A stretch of DNA of 46,400 nt, from NCBI GenBank assembly GCA_001414345.1, contig LLCB01000396.1, positions 1 through 46,400 on the forward strand. Reading direction: 5' to 3'. This DNA comes from Hymenoscyphus infarciens (Eukaryota > Ascomycota > Leotiomycetes > Helotiales > Helotiaceae). The notes beneath the pieces were generated by a model. It ran no database searches, was not told where the DNA came from, and worked only from the letters and a program-made list of their open reading frames with translations. Positions 1-10,803 of the stretch are shown here, in pieces. Numbering within the stretch: the first letter of the stretch is position 1; every line of letters starts with the position of its first letter. The position numbers and the translations under genes were made by a program.

Positions 1-790
1 TAAGATAGTTAAAAGTATTAGATATAATAAGCTATAAAGAATTCGTTAAAAGGCTTTTAAATTAAGACACTTTACTTATATTACTAAGAGACTTACGTTT
101 TATTAAATATATCTCTAAGAAAGCTTATTTATAATTAAAATTATATTATAAGATATTCTCTTTTAATTATATATTATTATATATAATAAGCTAATAAAGT
201 AAGTAAAATCCTTTAAAAGTAAGAGAGTCTTTTAACTTATAAGCTTAACTATTAGAAAGTAGTTATATTAGTAGAATTAATATATTATTCTTCTATTAGC
301 TCTCTAAATCTTATTAGTATTAATTTGAAATATTATATAACTATATATATATATTAGAATATTTTCTATATATATTAAGCTTATAAGACTATCTAGAGTA
401 TCTACTAAAAGTACTTAGTAGAATCTAGATTATTAGTAGTAGAGTAGTTATTTATAAAGTACTTTCTATTCTAATAAATATATTAGACTTATAATTAAAT
501 TTTATATATTAAAAAGTAATTAGTATATATTATTAAAGTATTTTAAAGCTTTTAGAAGAGTAGTAGAGAGAATCAATTAGTATAGAATAAAAGATAAACT
601 TATTAGAAACTCTAAGAGTATAGTTTAGCTTATTTCTAGTCTTATATAACTTTAATATTTATAAAAATAAATATAAAAGATAGATTAATTAGTTTAAAGC
701 TTTTTAGAGATAAGAAATAGATAGTTTATAACTATAGTTATAGTTAAAAGGATACTTAGATACTTTAAAAATTATGTTATTAATCTAATA
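1..790. repeat. AT-rich RIP-type block, left edge
   Basis: This stretch is overwhelmingly A and T, with frequent stop codons in all frames, almost no CpA or TpG, and many TpA steps. That pattern is what repeat-induced point mutation leaves in old fungal transposons. No gene is readable. The composition changes within a few tens of bases near 780-810 to ordinary sequence. The element family cannot be named from what remains. Confidence 0.75.
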
Positions 791-1980
791 CTACTTATGT
801 CTATACTTTTTTTGGTGGGGCAAGCACGTGATTTACTAATTAGGCCTAGCGGGCTTGGCAACGCCAGGTTTCAGACCACGGTCCTACACCTGAAAACTGT
901 CAATCCGCCCCTAGAATAAGACGGGAGGGAAGTTGTGGAAACACATTTTGGTGAAGAAATAATGAAGCAGACTATCACGAGTAGTTCAAGACTACATTTC
1001 TGAGAAACATTGAAGCAATCGCGACAGACATGGCGAGTTGATTGAAATGATTGAAATGATTGAAATGATTGAATTGACTTGAGAAAGCAAAAAAATAAAA
1101 CCACCAAACTTCAGAACCGGAAGCACCAACAATATAAGTCCTAGAACGCACCCAAGAGGCGTAGTACCTTACACCGTAACCCTGGGTACTCTCCACTTTA
1201 ACCATAATTCCCCGAATCAAAATACCAATTTGCTCGTAAAACTAGCCACTAAAAGTTGCATGCCCGTACAAGTGCTCCAGATTCCCAAACCGCCTGTCAG
1301 CTTACCCGTAACTGGCGCTTCGCACATAAACCCATACGGAGCGATAAGTGCACCCGGAGAACCGAAGACGTTTATGAAAACCAACGAAGCCGAAAAACTC
1401 CATAGAATGAAACAAAAGGTAAAGGTAAATTCAAAGGTCGGGTGTTAACTGTGGATACACCTGGGATCTCCACGGCGCTAACAAAAATGACAGCGATCTT
1501 CCGGGGAAAAATTGGACCCCTGTTCCAACCCAACCAACTTTCATCTTTCCCCCCTGGTTTAAATTTAGCACAAAGCTTAGTTGTAGCTTGAGCCAATGCG
1601 TCGACCCACTCCACTACTTAAGGCCCCGCCATTATCAAATTTCCACTGTTGGGTAACATAACATAACTAGGTAGGGTTGTTCTTTCGAGGGCTGGCCGCT
1701 GAATGGGCTTGTGTTACTTAGACTCCCATGTACTGTAGAAGGGCGGGCTGAGATAAGGATAAGCCTATCCTATCTACCTCCACTAGCTATCATCCCCTAT
1801 TTCGAACATGTTAGTCCTCTACCCTACCTGGTCTGACCTAATCTCTACCTAATTTTACATTTTACTCGCCTTGTCTCTGTCTTCCTTCTCTTGAACTGCC
1901 GTCATCCCGACAAACGACTGTCTTTTTCAAAACTGTACAACACAACACCATCCGATCCTTTTTATATACTTTGAGAAAAG
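791..1980. other. Gene-free spacer upstream of the glycosyltransferase
   Basis: Base composition is ordinary, but no reading frame has coding character; the short open frames lack splice signals or recognisable motifs. It holds one small tandem repeat (1041-1076). The final stretch before 1981 is pyrimidine-rich with a TATA-like tttttatatac at about 1959-1969, and is probably the promoter and leader of the downstream gene. Confidence 0.5.
1041..1076. repeat. Four-copy 9-bp tandem repeat
   Basis: The unit attgaaatg occurs three times in a row, followed by a fourth copy with one change (attgaattg). It lies in non-coding spacer. No function is evident; it is a likely length-variable microsatellite. 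Confidence 0.85.
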
Positions 1981-3271
1981 ATGGCGGTATTATCGATGCG
2001 CCCCACCAGTAGCTTTGTGGCGATCGGAGCTTTCATTTCGGTCGTGGGTTTTGTCCTTTTTCGCGGTGCTTGGCCGGTGACGAAGTATGTCCTCCTTCAA
2101 TTCCTTTTCGCAGAGTGTGAGATCTCGGAGAGGAGTGAAGAGATGGGTGACTGACAGATGGCAGAGTCGAGACTGGGAATCCGAATATGCCATATTGGAA
2201 GACGAATGTTGCGGACATCAATACGAATTCCGAGTTGGGACGAGCGAGTAATGGAACTTTGGGAGTCAGTACCCCTCGCGGTCGCACGCGCGCTCGAGCA
2301 ATTGTATATCAGATGGAAGTTAATCTTTTGGACAGTTTGAGAAGATTATTGTGGTGGGGTTGAAGGAGAGATATGATCGCAGAGATGCGATTGCCCTCCA
2401 AAGTACCCTGACGGGTTTCCACGTCGAATACGAGGATGGAATGAGAGGGGAAGATGTAGTCACAAAAGCTCTACCCCCCGTAAGCCCCCCCCCCCCCCTT
2501 CACCATCCCCAAACCCTCACTAACTCTTCGTTCCTTCCACAGGGAATGGACCGCACAACCCGACCCCAAGGCTACATCGGTTCCTGGCGCGCCCACCTAA
2601 ACGCCATCCGCCGCGTCGTAGACGAAGGACTCTCCTCCGCCCTCATAATCGAAGACGACGTAGACTGGGACATCAGAATCCTCTCTCAAATGCAAGATCT
2701 CGCCAAGGGAACCCGCCATCTCACGAACGTAGCGCAGAACGCAAAACAACATTCCCCCTACGGGGATAACTGGGATGTCCTCTGGCCCGGTCACTGCGGA
2801 GGCCATCCAGTCGTAGGAGATGACCGCCAATACGTTATCCCCAACGACCCTACCGTTCCTCCCAAGGAACATCAACACCCCCTCGCCGACGCTTTGGTGA
2901 ACATGCCTGAGTTTACACGAGTGGTGCATAGAGCCGGGGAACCGATTTGCACCTTCGCATACGCTATTTCCTACGAGGGGGCGCAGAAAGTCATCGCGGA
3001 AGTGGCGATGATTGGGACGCCGGTGAGTTTCGATAATGATCTCGCTTTCATGTGTCGCGATCGCGTGTTGGATGTTAGGTGCTATATGGCGGAGCCGAGT
3101 CTATTTGTGCATCATCGGCCGGCGGGGAGTGTGGCCAAGGATAGCGATTTGGTGGCTAATGAGGGGGCGGCCGTGAGGGAGAAGGGGAGTACGGAGAATA
3201 TTGCTATCAGTGCGCGCCTGAATTTGCGGAAGTTGATGTTGGGGGAGACGGATTATGTTATGCAGTGGTAG
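1981..3271 (+). CDS. Family 25 (LPS-type) glycosyltransferase, membrane anchored
   Basis: The model has four exons: 1981-2084, 2165-2264, 2336-2479 and 2543-3271, giving 358 residues. The introns are 80, 71 and 63 bp, and CTGAC lies just before the first acceptor. Residues 12-30 form one hydrophobic segment, which suggests a type II signal anchor in the Golgi or ER. The GT25 fold begins with FEKIIVVGLKERYDRRDA (about residues 69-86), continues through GYIGSWRAHL (127-136) and the acidic IIEDDVDWD (151-159), which corresponds to the metal/sugar-nucleotide binding motif of GT25 enzymes. The third intron is a multiple of three with no stop, so a naive reading would wrongly add a proline-rich insert. 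Such proteins are common in plant-associated ascomycetes; the acceptor substrate is unknown. I am sure of the family and fairly sure of the exons. Confidence 0.88.
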
Positions 3272-3890
3272 GAGCGAGGAACCTGTGATGGCGTTGGTGA
3301 AGGGGGAGTTTTGTAAAAAGGAGGGTCATGAAATGGCAAAATTGGGGATGGGTTTTTGGGAGCTATGATACCGGTTCTTCTATTAGCTTTGGCGCTGGTT
3401 TGTTTTTTTTTGGCACTGGGTTATGGTGTTATCGTATTTATATTGAGAGGTGTATCTCTCGGATATAACCTGGCGTCTCTTTTTTATTAGGTTCAAAATT
3501 ACACAGATGCGATTCTTTTTCCTCATGGAAGTTTCCTACTTGATTCATTCAATTTCCGATTCTTGGTGTGCCTTTCTGGGAACTCGAGAACGTGGTTTTT
3601 GGAAATCCCGTCGGGTTATGAGGAGTGGAGATCTTTGGGCGGGATGTTTGTGTGGAGATGGGATTTTTTACACGTCAAATTCTTAGGTCTTGGATCTTTT
3701 TTCCCGAAGTTTAGGCCTGGTTTTGGATCTTTTGATTTACCCATTGATAGTCCTTGCCGGGGGCTAGCACTACTAGACACTATTAATATTTTGTTAAACT
3801 AGATTCTTTACTCTATTTGTATGCGGGAGGGAAAGTAAAAGGAAGCTCAAAAAAAAAACAAGTCGAGGGAGAAGAGGACTTATTGATATC
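3272..3890. other. 3' flank of the glycosyltransferase, no gene seen
   Basis: The sequence becomes T-rich after the stop codon. The short open frames near 3450-3800 have no start context, splice sites or motifs and look accidental. The stretch probably contains the 3' untranslated region. It ends where the inverted-repeat element begins. Confidence 0.5.
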
Positions 3891-4341
3891 TATAGTGAGT
3901 TACAGGTTAAGCTTCCCTTTTGACAGCATTTTATAAATTATATGTTTTTAGAATTTTTTTCCCTCTAGAAAACAGAAAACTAAAATACTCTTTAAGATAT
4001 AAGACCTAGCTAGAAAGAATAGTAAGATCTTCTTATATCTTCTTTCTATTTATTACTATATCTAAGTAAGTATACTAAGAATGAACTTAATAATACTTAC
4101 TTCTTAGAAAACCCTCTTTTAGTAAGAAAGATTTTTTTAAAACTATAAGAATTTTATCTAAGTATCCGTTTTCTTCTTAAAAAATTTAGAGAGTAAGAAA
4201 GGGAGTATAGAGCTCTTATTCGCTATTCTCGAGGATATAATAATAAAGAGAGAAAGAGTGTCTAAGTAAATCTTTCTCCTCTAAAAACGCACTGTTTTTA
4301 AAATATCGTCAAAAGGGAAGCTTAACTAGTAACTCACTATA
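3891..4341. mobile_element. MITE-like element with 34-bp terminal inverted repeats
   Basis: The left end (3891-3924, beginning TATAGTGAGTTAC) and the reverse complement of the right end (4308-4341) match at 32 of 34 positions. Weaker similarity continues inward to about 58 bp. Both ends abut TA, so a TA target duplication as in Tc1/mariner elements is possible. At 451 bp the interior is AT-rich and has no reading frame, which fits a non-autonomous DNA transposon later mutated by RIP. The transposase family is an inference. Confidence 0.8.
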
Positions 4342-5386
4342 TATAGGTGGTGTGAATTGGTGTTAGATGAGAACGTAAGAGGAGGTGGGTAATAAGAGTT
4401 AGGAATTGTAGTTACGTCTTGCTTTATAGAGATTTAGAAGAGAGTTGGCGAGGTTTACTAACTTTCTTCCTTGAGAAATCTGGGATTTTCTTTCTTAGGT
4501 CTGGTGGTTCCTTCTCTCTAATATTATAGATATAGTTAGGGAGTAAGTGAGAAAGGAACGACGGGTGTTGAAACTTTATTTAGCGATTTCCTCGACTTTC
4601 AAGCACCGTCACCTACTTCTTCCTCTTTTATAAATAACTTTTAAAATCTAAGCCTTCTAGGTCTAGGAATTTAAAACTCCTTATTATCGCGATATATATC
4701 GTAGGATAAGTATCGTAAATTCTTATCTAATAGAATGAAATATTATTAAAAAAGTAATAATATTCGATAAATATTAGGTTTTTAGCGCTAGTGCCGTATA
4801 GTACTAAGTAGATATTATATAACTTATATTTTCTCTTTGAAAATCTACTTTTTATATTAAAAAGTTATTATATAAATCTTAATTTAGTATAAAGGACTTA
4901 TAATAAGACGTGTAATCTCTTAGAGTCATAAATAATTAGAAATTACTCTTAAAATTATATAACTTTATAAGACTAAGTATTCTATTAGCTCTCGGCTAGA
5001 TAAACTATTATTCTCTGGAAATATTTTCCTATAAATAATTATTTAATTTCTGTTATTCTTAGAAACCCGGTATCGATCGGATTACTTAATATAATATAAT
5101 AAACATCATAAACCCCTCTGATATGTCACCGGTAATATCGCCGCCTAAGTCTGAAAAGGACGCTAAAATTCAACACTAGAAAGTGTCTCTCAGTTACCTC
5201 TTCAACTTCTCTTACTTAACCCTAGAAAGTTAACCTAATAACTTTAGACTTCTCGCCTTTCGCTATCTACCTCTACTACACTTACTATCAACACTAATAC
5301 ACCTACAGATACCTAAATAAGAGCTACTTCTCTACCAATTTAACTCCTCTTAATCATTAATTATTAAAATATATTCTAGTGGTCGC
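4342..5386. repeat. AT-rich relic block
   Basis: This is a partly RIP-mutated stretch without a gene. From about 4342 to 4640 the sequence is only moderately AT-rich. From 4640 to 5153 it is a copy of a repeat found again in inverted orientation at 14624-15130. The remainder leads into the decayed reading frame starting near 5387. Confidence 0.65.
4640..5153. repeat. Dispersed repeat, copy A, less mutated
   Basis: The stretch aligns with the reverse complement of about 14624-15130 over some 500 bp, including shared blocks such as attaggtttttag and taagtattctattagctc. Its right end reads taatatcgccgcctaagtctg, which is the reverse complement of the left end of copy B. Where the copies differ, copy A often keeps C or G where copy B has T or A, as in tatcgatcggatta against tatcgattagatta. 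That is the direction expected if B suffered more RIP. It is probably a terminal part of a DNA transposon. Confidence 0.75.
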
Positions 5387-7155
5387 GATTAGTCGCTATC
5401 CAAATCAGACGAGGCGTCTAACAATTATGAGAATTAACTTCTTCCTACGGCAAATGGCGATGTAAGTGACTTGATTGCCCTTGGCTGTGTACTTAAAGCT
5501 GAAGTTGACGACAAAACTTCTACTATGGAGCTCCTCGCCTCGTTCTGAAAAACGACGTCGAAGAGGACGGTACAGAACACCTTTACGTCCATGTTACGCT
5601 TAAACGTCATCGTGGAATCGATGGCTACGGCCGCCTTTCCCTCGATGAATACCTAGAGGTATGGAGAAAGGCAGAAGACGAAGGGGGTCGATTAATGCTT
5701 AGCGATGAGGAACTTATCAAGACATACGAAGAGGAAAAGAAAGATTTTGAAAGACTGGAGAGTTATTCCTCCAAGGAAGCAACAGTATACTCAGGTCGAA
5801 GCGGACGTTATAAACTTATCTTGGATGTAAGAACCAGCATGTATTCTATTGACCACTTACTTCTGGAATGGGTCCAACAAGCTTCTCATGTAAGTAGAAA
5901 CTTTAGAAAGGAACTCGGGGACGTATTCTAGGGACGCTCTCATCTCTACACTACACTAGTCTAAGAGCCTGAAGACTCTCGCCACTTTGGGGAACTTTAC
6001 AGTTTTTTGAGAGACCACCGATCTGCTTGTGCCGGAATTTCGCTTCTCCTAGTTTCTACAGACTCCGATACAGAAAATTGGCCCTATATCAAGCAAGAAA
6101 AAGTGGAACTTGTCAAGCATAGATTTAAATTCTTTGCTAAAAACCTCAAACTAGAAACTTTGATTCTATGCTTGAAACTTCAACAACAAGATCTTGAAGA
6201 TTTACTAGTTGCGAGGGGAAACATCGTGACTGCGGCAGCCACCAGATATTTGGTTGTTACCAAGGAATTCGAACTCATGTTTCAAATAGAAACCGACTAT
6301 GCTAAGTATGAAGAATGGGACAACGAGGGGTGAGTACTAGAAAGGTTTTATTCCCGATTATCGGATTATAAGAGCTGCTCCATAGACGACGGTGCCTGTG
6401 GCGATTGTGGCAGTGACAGTGATGGGGAGAGCAGTACCGGGGATAGCAGTGATGGGACTGATGCTGTAGGTATCGCCTATTGGCCAGATCCTAAATGGGC
6501 TGCTTATAAGGACGTGCTCCAACGAGAGTATCTACCAAAGATTAGGCGACTTATAATACTAGACACACGTCGAAAACAAAAGAAACCACGAAACATCTGG
6601 GAAGAAGAGAAATAACTTGAATCTCGCTTAGAAATATGAGCCTTTCTTGAAGTTCCGAAAGTTCATGTTTCGACTACTACTAGCAATCTTCCCTGTGGTC
6701 TCTCGAGATCTCCTTTTCAATTCCGTAGGGGAATGTTCTCAGAAGGTAAACTGGTCTTTTGTTGCTGCAGAAAACGAGTTCGAGCTGACTTCACCTAGAG
6801 GCATTTGAGGTTGCTCATTCTCCCACCGGTGTGCTACGAGAAAGGGCGTAACGCGAATAATATTTCTTTTCAAATACAAAAACTTCACACTTTTCGCCTG
6901 TTATATTCGTGGGGGGGAGGGGGAAGATACTTTCTACCTATTTCGGCGGCTTACTATTTTTCTCCTCAGCCTTTTCATGGAGAAGATTTCGTTTTTACTG
7001 GAGCATCCGAATTGAGGAATTTGGAAGAGGATTGTCAGTTTCATTTCATTCATATGAACACACATTTTAATGGGTATTTCGCGGTTATTCAAAAAATGGT
7101 TATTTGGGCGAGGGTTTACTCTTCCGGGGAGGATTCACAGTTACTTGATAGCTGA
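5387..7155 (+). pseudogene. Decayed long reading frame of unknown function with many stops
   Basis: From about 5545 to 7155 one frame stays protein-like. It is interrupted by in-frame stops at 5929 (TAG), 5962 (TAA), 6331 (TGA), 6613 (TAA), 6637 (TGA) and 6796 (TAG), and a final TGA lies at 7153. Upstream, coding-like sequence continues in another frame with TAG at 5390 and TAA near 5434, so a frameshift near 5540 is likely. The conceptual product is about 580 residues. It is rich in charged helices (around DEELIKTYEEEKKDFERLE), followed by a Leu-rich helical part, an acidic Ser/Asp/Gly stretch containing SDSDGESSTGDSSDG, and a Cys-rich segment (CCCRK). I do not recognise the family. Every stop can be made by one C-to-T or G-to-A change, which suits mild RIP spreading from the AT block. 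A spliced active gene is less likely because coding sense runs straight through the stops. Confidence 0.72.
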
Positions 7156-7539
7156 GCTGTTATGAACAATAGATATTTATTTCAATAATTATTAAGGCTG
7201 ATAGGTAATACTTTGTAACTTGCTTGTAGTAACTATGATACTAATCTTAAGCTAGGGTCGTTTGAGCCCGCTTCGATCAAGGGACTTTGTTGTTCGAGGC
7301 AGAAAGTGAAAAGAAGAGAATGAACGAGATTATTTTTTTTAATTTCTCTCCGACTTATCAGCTTGACTTTCTGATTTGTAAGAGAGACGAGAGTGGAGAG
7401 TTTGGTTAATGTTGTATTATACTAGCACGTCTCTGTTTCATATAGTACTGGTTTCATACTCAGGCTGAAAGTTTTTTAAGAGGTGTCATAGCCTAGAATG
7501 AGAAGAAGGTTTCTAATTATACGCTTGTATTACGCCGTA
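7156..7539. other. Spacer, no gene seen
   Basis: Moderately AT-rich sequence between the decayed reading frame and the tandem array. I see no coding frame, RNA gene or clear repeat. Poorly preserved array units could extend leftward into it. Confidence 0.4.
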
Positions 7540-9000
7540 CTTTTACTTGATTTCCTTCAGGCTTAATAAGCCTATAGCTTCAGGGTATCAAGCACTAACT
7601 ACGATATACAACAAAGGTTTATGTCTTACTTAATATAGTTAGTACGAGGGTTGATAGCGAATTAAGAACTAGCCTCGCTTAAAATTATTTTAGCTAGTTG
7701 AAATTCACCTAACCTTTCAGCCTCTTGATTTTCTATATATTATAGCAAAGACCTTTAAGCTTAAAGTTCCTATAGACTCAGGGCATAATACGAAAGGTAA
7801 CAAAGATTAAAGGTTAGTCTATGCGAGAGGATTGAGAGATATAGGTATTATATCTAGTTTTACTAGAAAAATATAAATCACCTCTAGAATTAGAATAAGC
7901 TCTTATAACAACGGTGGATTTTAACTAAAGCCTTCTAAAAAGCAGTTTAATAGTTGGTTAGTATAGTATCTATATTTATTTTATTTTTTATCTTTTTACG
8001 ACTCTGTTGTGTTTATTAGGCTATATTTATTTTATAAGGTTAGTACTACTCTATTACTTTTTCTATCTACCGCGAGTCTACGCTCTTATAGTTAAAGTCC
8101 TTCAGGCTTCAAGTACCTATAGCTTTAGAGTATTAAGCGCTAAATGCGATATATAATAAAAAGTCAATATTAGCCTATACGGGGTAATTAATAGCTAATT
8201 AATCGCCGGCCTCGCTTAAGTATAGATTAGTATTAAAAGATAGAAGCAGGGTTCAGGTGAATATTAAAGCTCTTCAGACTTAAAGGTCCTATAAAACTAG
8301 GGTATTAGGCGCTAAATACGATGTATGAACTTTAGCTAGTATATCACCTAATTTTGAGTCGCTATAAGATCACCCCCTAGACTTAGGATATCTATCCTAT
8401 AACGACGCTAGGATCAAACTCTCTAAGAATTTAAATAACCTTTCTTATATTGATTTAGCTTTCATCTATATCATTTGTATATATTTTTCGACTAGTTTGA
8501 GTTAAGCTAAACAGGATCTCGCTTATTAAGGTCATCAGGCGCCCGCTCCATTGTTCTGTCTACTATAAATCTGGGATTTTATGCTTGAAGTCCTTCAGGC
8601 TTTAAGTCGCTGTATTTTCAGGGCATCAAGCGCTAAATGCGACATGCAACAAAACTTTGTGTCATGGTCAATGTGGTTAGTGCGGAGGTTTTATAGCGAA
8701 TCAACCCTTGTTTCGCTTAAGTTATTTTACATTCACCTCCACTCCCCGCCCAACCTTTGCAGTCTTTTGGGTTCAAAGTCCCTGTAGGTTCAGGGCGTCA
8801 AGCCCTAACTGCGATATGCAACAAAAAACGATGCCAAGGTTGAAGTGGCTTTGTCGGGTACGGGGGACTGATAGCGAATCACGCGCTGGTTTAGCTTACG
8901 CTGGTTCAGTATCAACATTCACCATGCCCATCAGGCTTCAAGCCCTATATCTTCAGCTCTTGAGATATGTAGCAAAAAGCCAAAGTTGGCTTGTTCCAGG
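7540..9000. repeat. Tandem array of ~172-bp units
   Basis: A unit anchored on cttcaggctt, followed by cctatagcttcaggg, a block like atcaagcgctaaatgcgat and later atagcgaat...cgctta, recurs with anchors at about 7555, 7753, 7926, 8100, 8272, 8593, 8764 and 8929. Most spacings are 165-174 bp, and the 8272-8593 gap would hold one badly eroded unit. The right-hand units are GC-richer and closer to each other; the left-hand ones carry many C-to-T and G-to-A changes. There is no coding capacity. It is a minisatellite or satellite block on the shoulder of an AT-rich region. Confidence 0.82.
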
Positions 9001-9780
9001 AGAATGAGAATCAATCAAAGGCTTATGCCCAAAATTCACCTTCATACATAAAAAATGAAAAAGGAAAAATATTAATAAAAAGAGTGGGAAACAAAAAGAA
9101 CCAGAAGTAGCTATGGATGTGGGATGTGGCATGCCAAATACGCTTCAATCCGACAAGAGAGTGAAAAGGAGAAGGAAAAGAGAAAGAAAAAAAGAGAAAC
9201 AAAAACGTAGAAATGAGAATACGTGATCAATAATTCAGCTTCTGCTCTGTCTCCCTTGAAAGTAGAGGTCCCATAACTTACTAGCACTTCCATTGGTTGG
9301 TAGAACATTTAGGTGAGGCCCCTCCATGTTTTGGCCACATTCACTAGTCTGGATACTTGCCAAAATAATCGGCTCATCCCCAACTTGGTGCAGGAATTCG
9401 CTTCGTAGCCCTAATTGTTCTACTAAAACTCGGAAAGTAAACTTGATTGTCCTAAACGAGAGCTATTTCGATCCTTGTATAAAGGAGATAATTATCTAAA
9501 ACTCAAGCGAGAAAATGTCTACTATAGGGTGTCAAACCCTATGAATAGTAATTCCTTACTACCCCTGTTGACTACCGTTCAAACTATAAATTGCCGAGAA
9601 TAGTGTGCCACAGAAGAGAAATACGAATACGAATAGAAAAGTATAGCATACAAGAAAAAAGGGTTGACCGCGTTAGACGTTTTGGGTAATAAATTTAAAG
9701 GTGCTATGGGACAAGGAAAACAAATGGCAGGATCCAAGAACATATTTACACTCAGCTTTTAATAATCGCCGCAAGACGGG
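9001..9780. other. Spacer, no gene seen
   Basis: An A-rich start (9040-9210) is followed by ordinary sequence without convincing coding frames. Around 9409-9460 there is weak reverse-complement resemblance to the small hairpin element at 11876-12022. Nothing else can be supported. Confidence 0.4.
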
Positions 9781-10146
9781 CTAGCCAGTTTCTTTGGGCC
9801 TAGATGATAATGTTTCTTGGAGTGAAAAGGAGGAGCCTCGTCTAGCTCCAAAATTCTTTAGCTTAGTAAAGCTTTCTTTATTTTTGCCCCATGCTCTTTG
9901 GGATATTGCTGCAGCGTCAGACAACTCGGAGAACCAATGGTGATCGGACAAAGTAAAACGCTTTTCAGCACCGGGTCGGAGATTCGTCTCAAGTGCAGTT
10001 CGCAGTGTCGTAATGAATCTCACTGGCATGCTCCACTGAGCACTTAACGAACCAAGTATTATCTGGTACAACTGCTCAAATGAACTTCGTGACGAGACTT
10101 CAGCGGGGCCTCTTGATACGACTGTGGCATCTCCATAGTATCGCAT
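9781..10146 (-). CDS. Possible hypothetical protein or gene fragment
   Basis: An open frame on the minus strand gives about 121 residues from the first ATG (10146). The composition is protein-like, for example SSFEQLYQIILGSL and FSELSDAAAISQRAWGK. I recognise no domain and see no signal peptide or membrane segment. A few more codons are open upstream of that ATG, so this could be a 3' exon or a remnant of a larger gene. The TTACTC minisatellite starts just beyond its 5' end, which would put the array in the promoter if the gene is real. Chance openness is a serious alternative. Confidence 0.3.
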   Translation of the reverse strand: MRYYGDATVVSRGPAEVSSRSSFEQLYQIILGSLSAQWSMPVRFITTLRTALETNLRPGAEKRFTLSDHHWFSELSDAAAISQRAWGKNKESFTKLKNFGARRGSSFSLQETLSSRPKETG

Positions 10147-10173
10147 GTAACTCAACGGCAAGCACTAGTATGT

Positions 10174-10545
10174 CTTACTGGTAGCTTACTCCCAACTCGT
10201 TTTAGCCCCCAGATTTAGCTCAATGCCTGGCAGCTTACTCGCATTTGCTACAGGCTTACTCCATATTTGCTGGCTTACTCGAACTGTGTTAGATTACTTA
10301 CGACTTTCTTTTTTGGCCCCCAAAATCCGATTCTTTAGTTACTCGAGTTTTCTCGTTATTTGCTAGCTTACTTGACAATTGTATGGATTACTCGTAGCTG
10401 GCTAGTAGCTTACTCGCAACACGATTCTACTCATAATTTGATGCTTGAGTTACTCAACATTTTATAGCTTACTCAAACTGGGTACTCGGTAAATGTTTAG
10501 CTTAGTCGACATTTGCTGACTTACTAGTAATTATACAACTTACTC
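10174..10545. repeat. Degenerate ~20-bp minisatellite with TTACTC core
   Basis: About seventeen copies of a core like GCTTACTCG occur between 10174 and 10545, many spaced 18-22 bp apart (for example 10255, 10273, 10294 and 10387, 10409, 10427, 10449, 10468). Several copies are followed by atttgct. The two wider gaps (49 and 44 bp) are about twice the period and contain Gly/Pro-neutral C-rich insertions (tttagccccc, ttggccccc). There is no coding function. The near-constant two-helical-turn spacing is notable, but the simplest reading is an old, mutated minisatellite. Confidence 0.78.
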
Positions 10546-10803
10546 ACATCTCCAAATTCTTTGCGAATGAAAGCGACCGCAAAAACTCTCGTTGTTCAAG
10601 CTTCCTAGGATAATTATTAAATCTGGATGTTCTATTCAGAAAGAAAATAATTGGATAGGAGAAGCCATGCCTAACTCGGGCTGGAAGCGGGACCGTGTAA
10701 GGAAGGTATGCCGAACAAAATCCCATCCTCGATATCCAACACAACACCACGACCTCCAGAAAACCCTCTACGCCTCCCTCCCAGCGTCAAATCTCTCTGC
10801 AGA
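10546..10803. other. Promoter region of the histidine phosphatase gene
   Basis: This is ordinary spacer. At about 10586 it contains ctctcgttgttc, also seen at the start of the hairpin element at 11876. An ATG at 10708 is in frame with the downstream start and would add 32 residues rich in Pro and Ser, which could be an alternative N-terminus. Confidence 0.4.

Noticed and set aside
3889..3900. Match to part of a T7 promoter (ctatagtgag), suggesting vector contamination
   Set aside because: The similarity stops after ten bases and the same sequence occurs inverted at 4332-4341 as part of long terminal repeats, so it belongs to the element.
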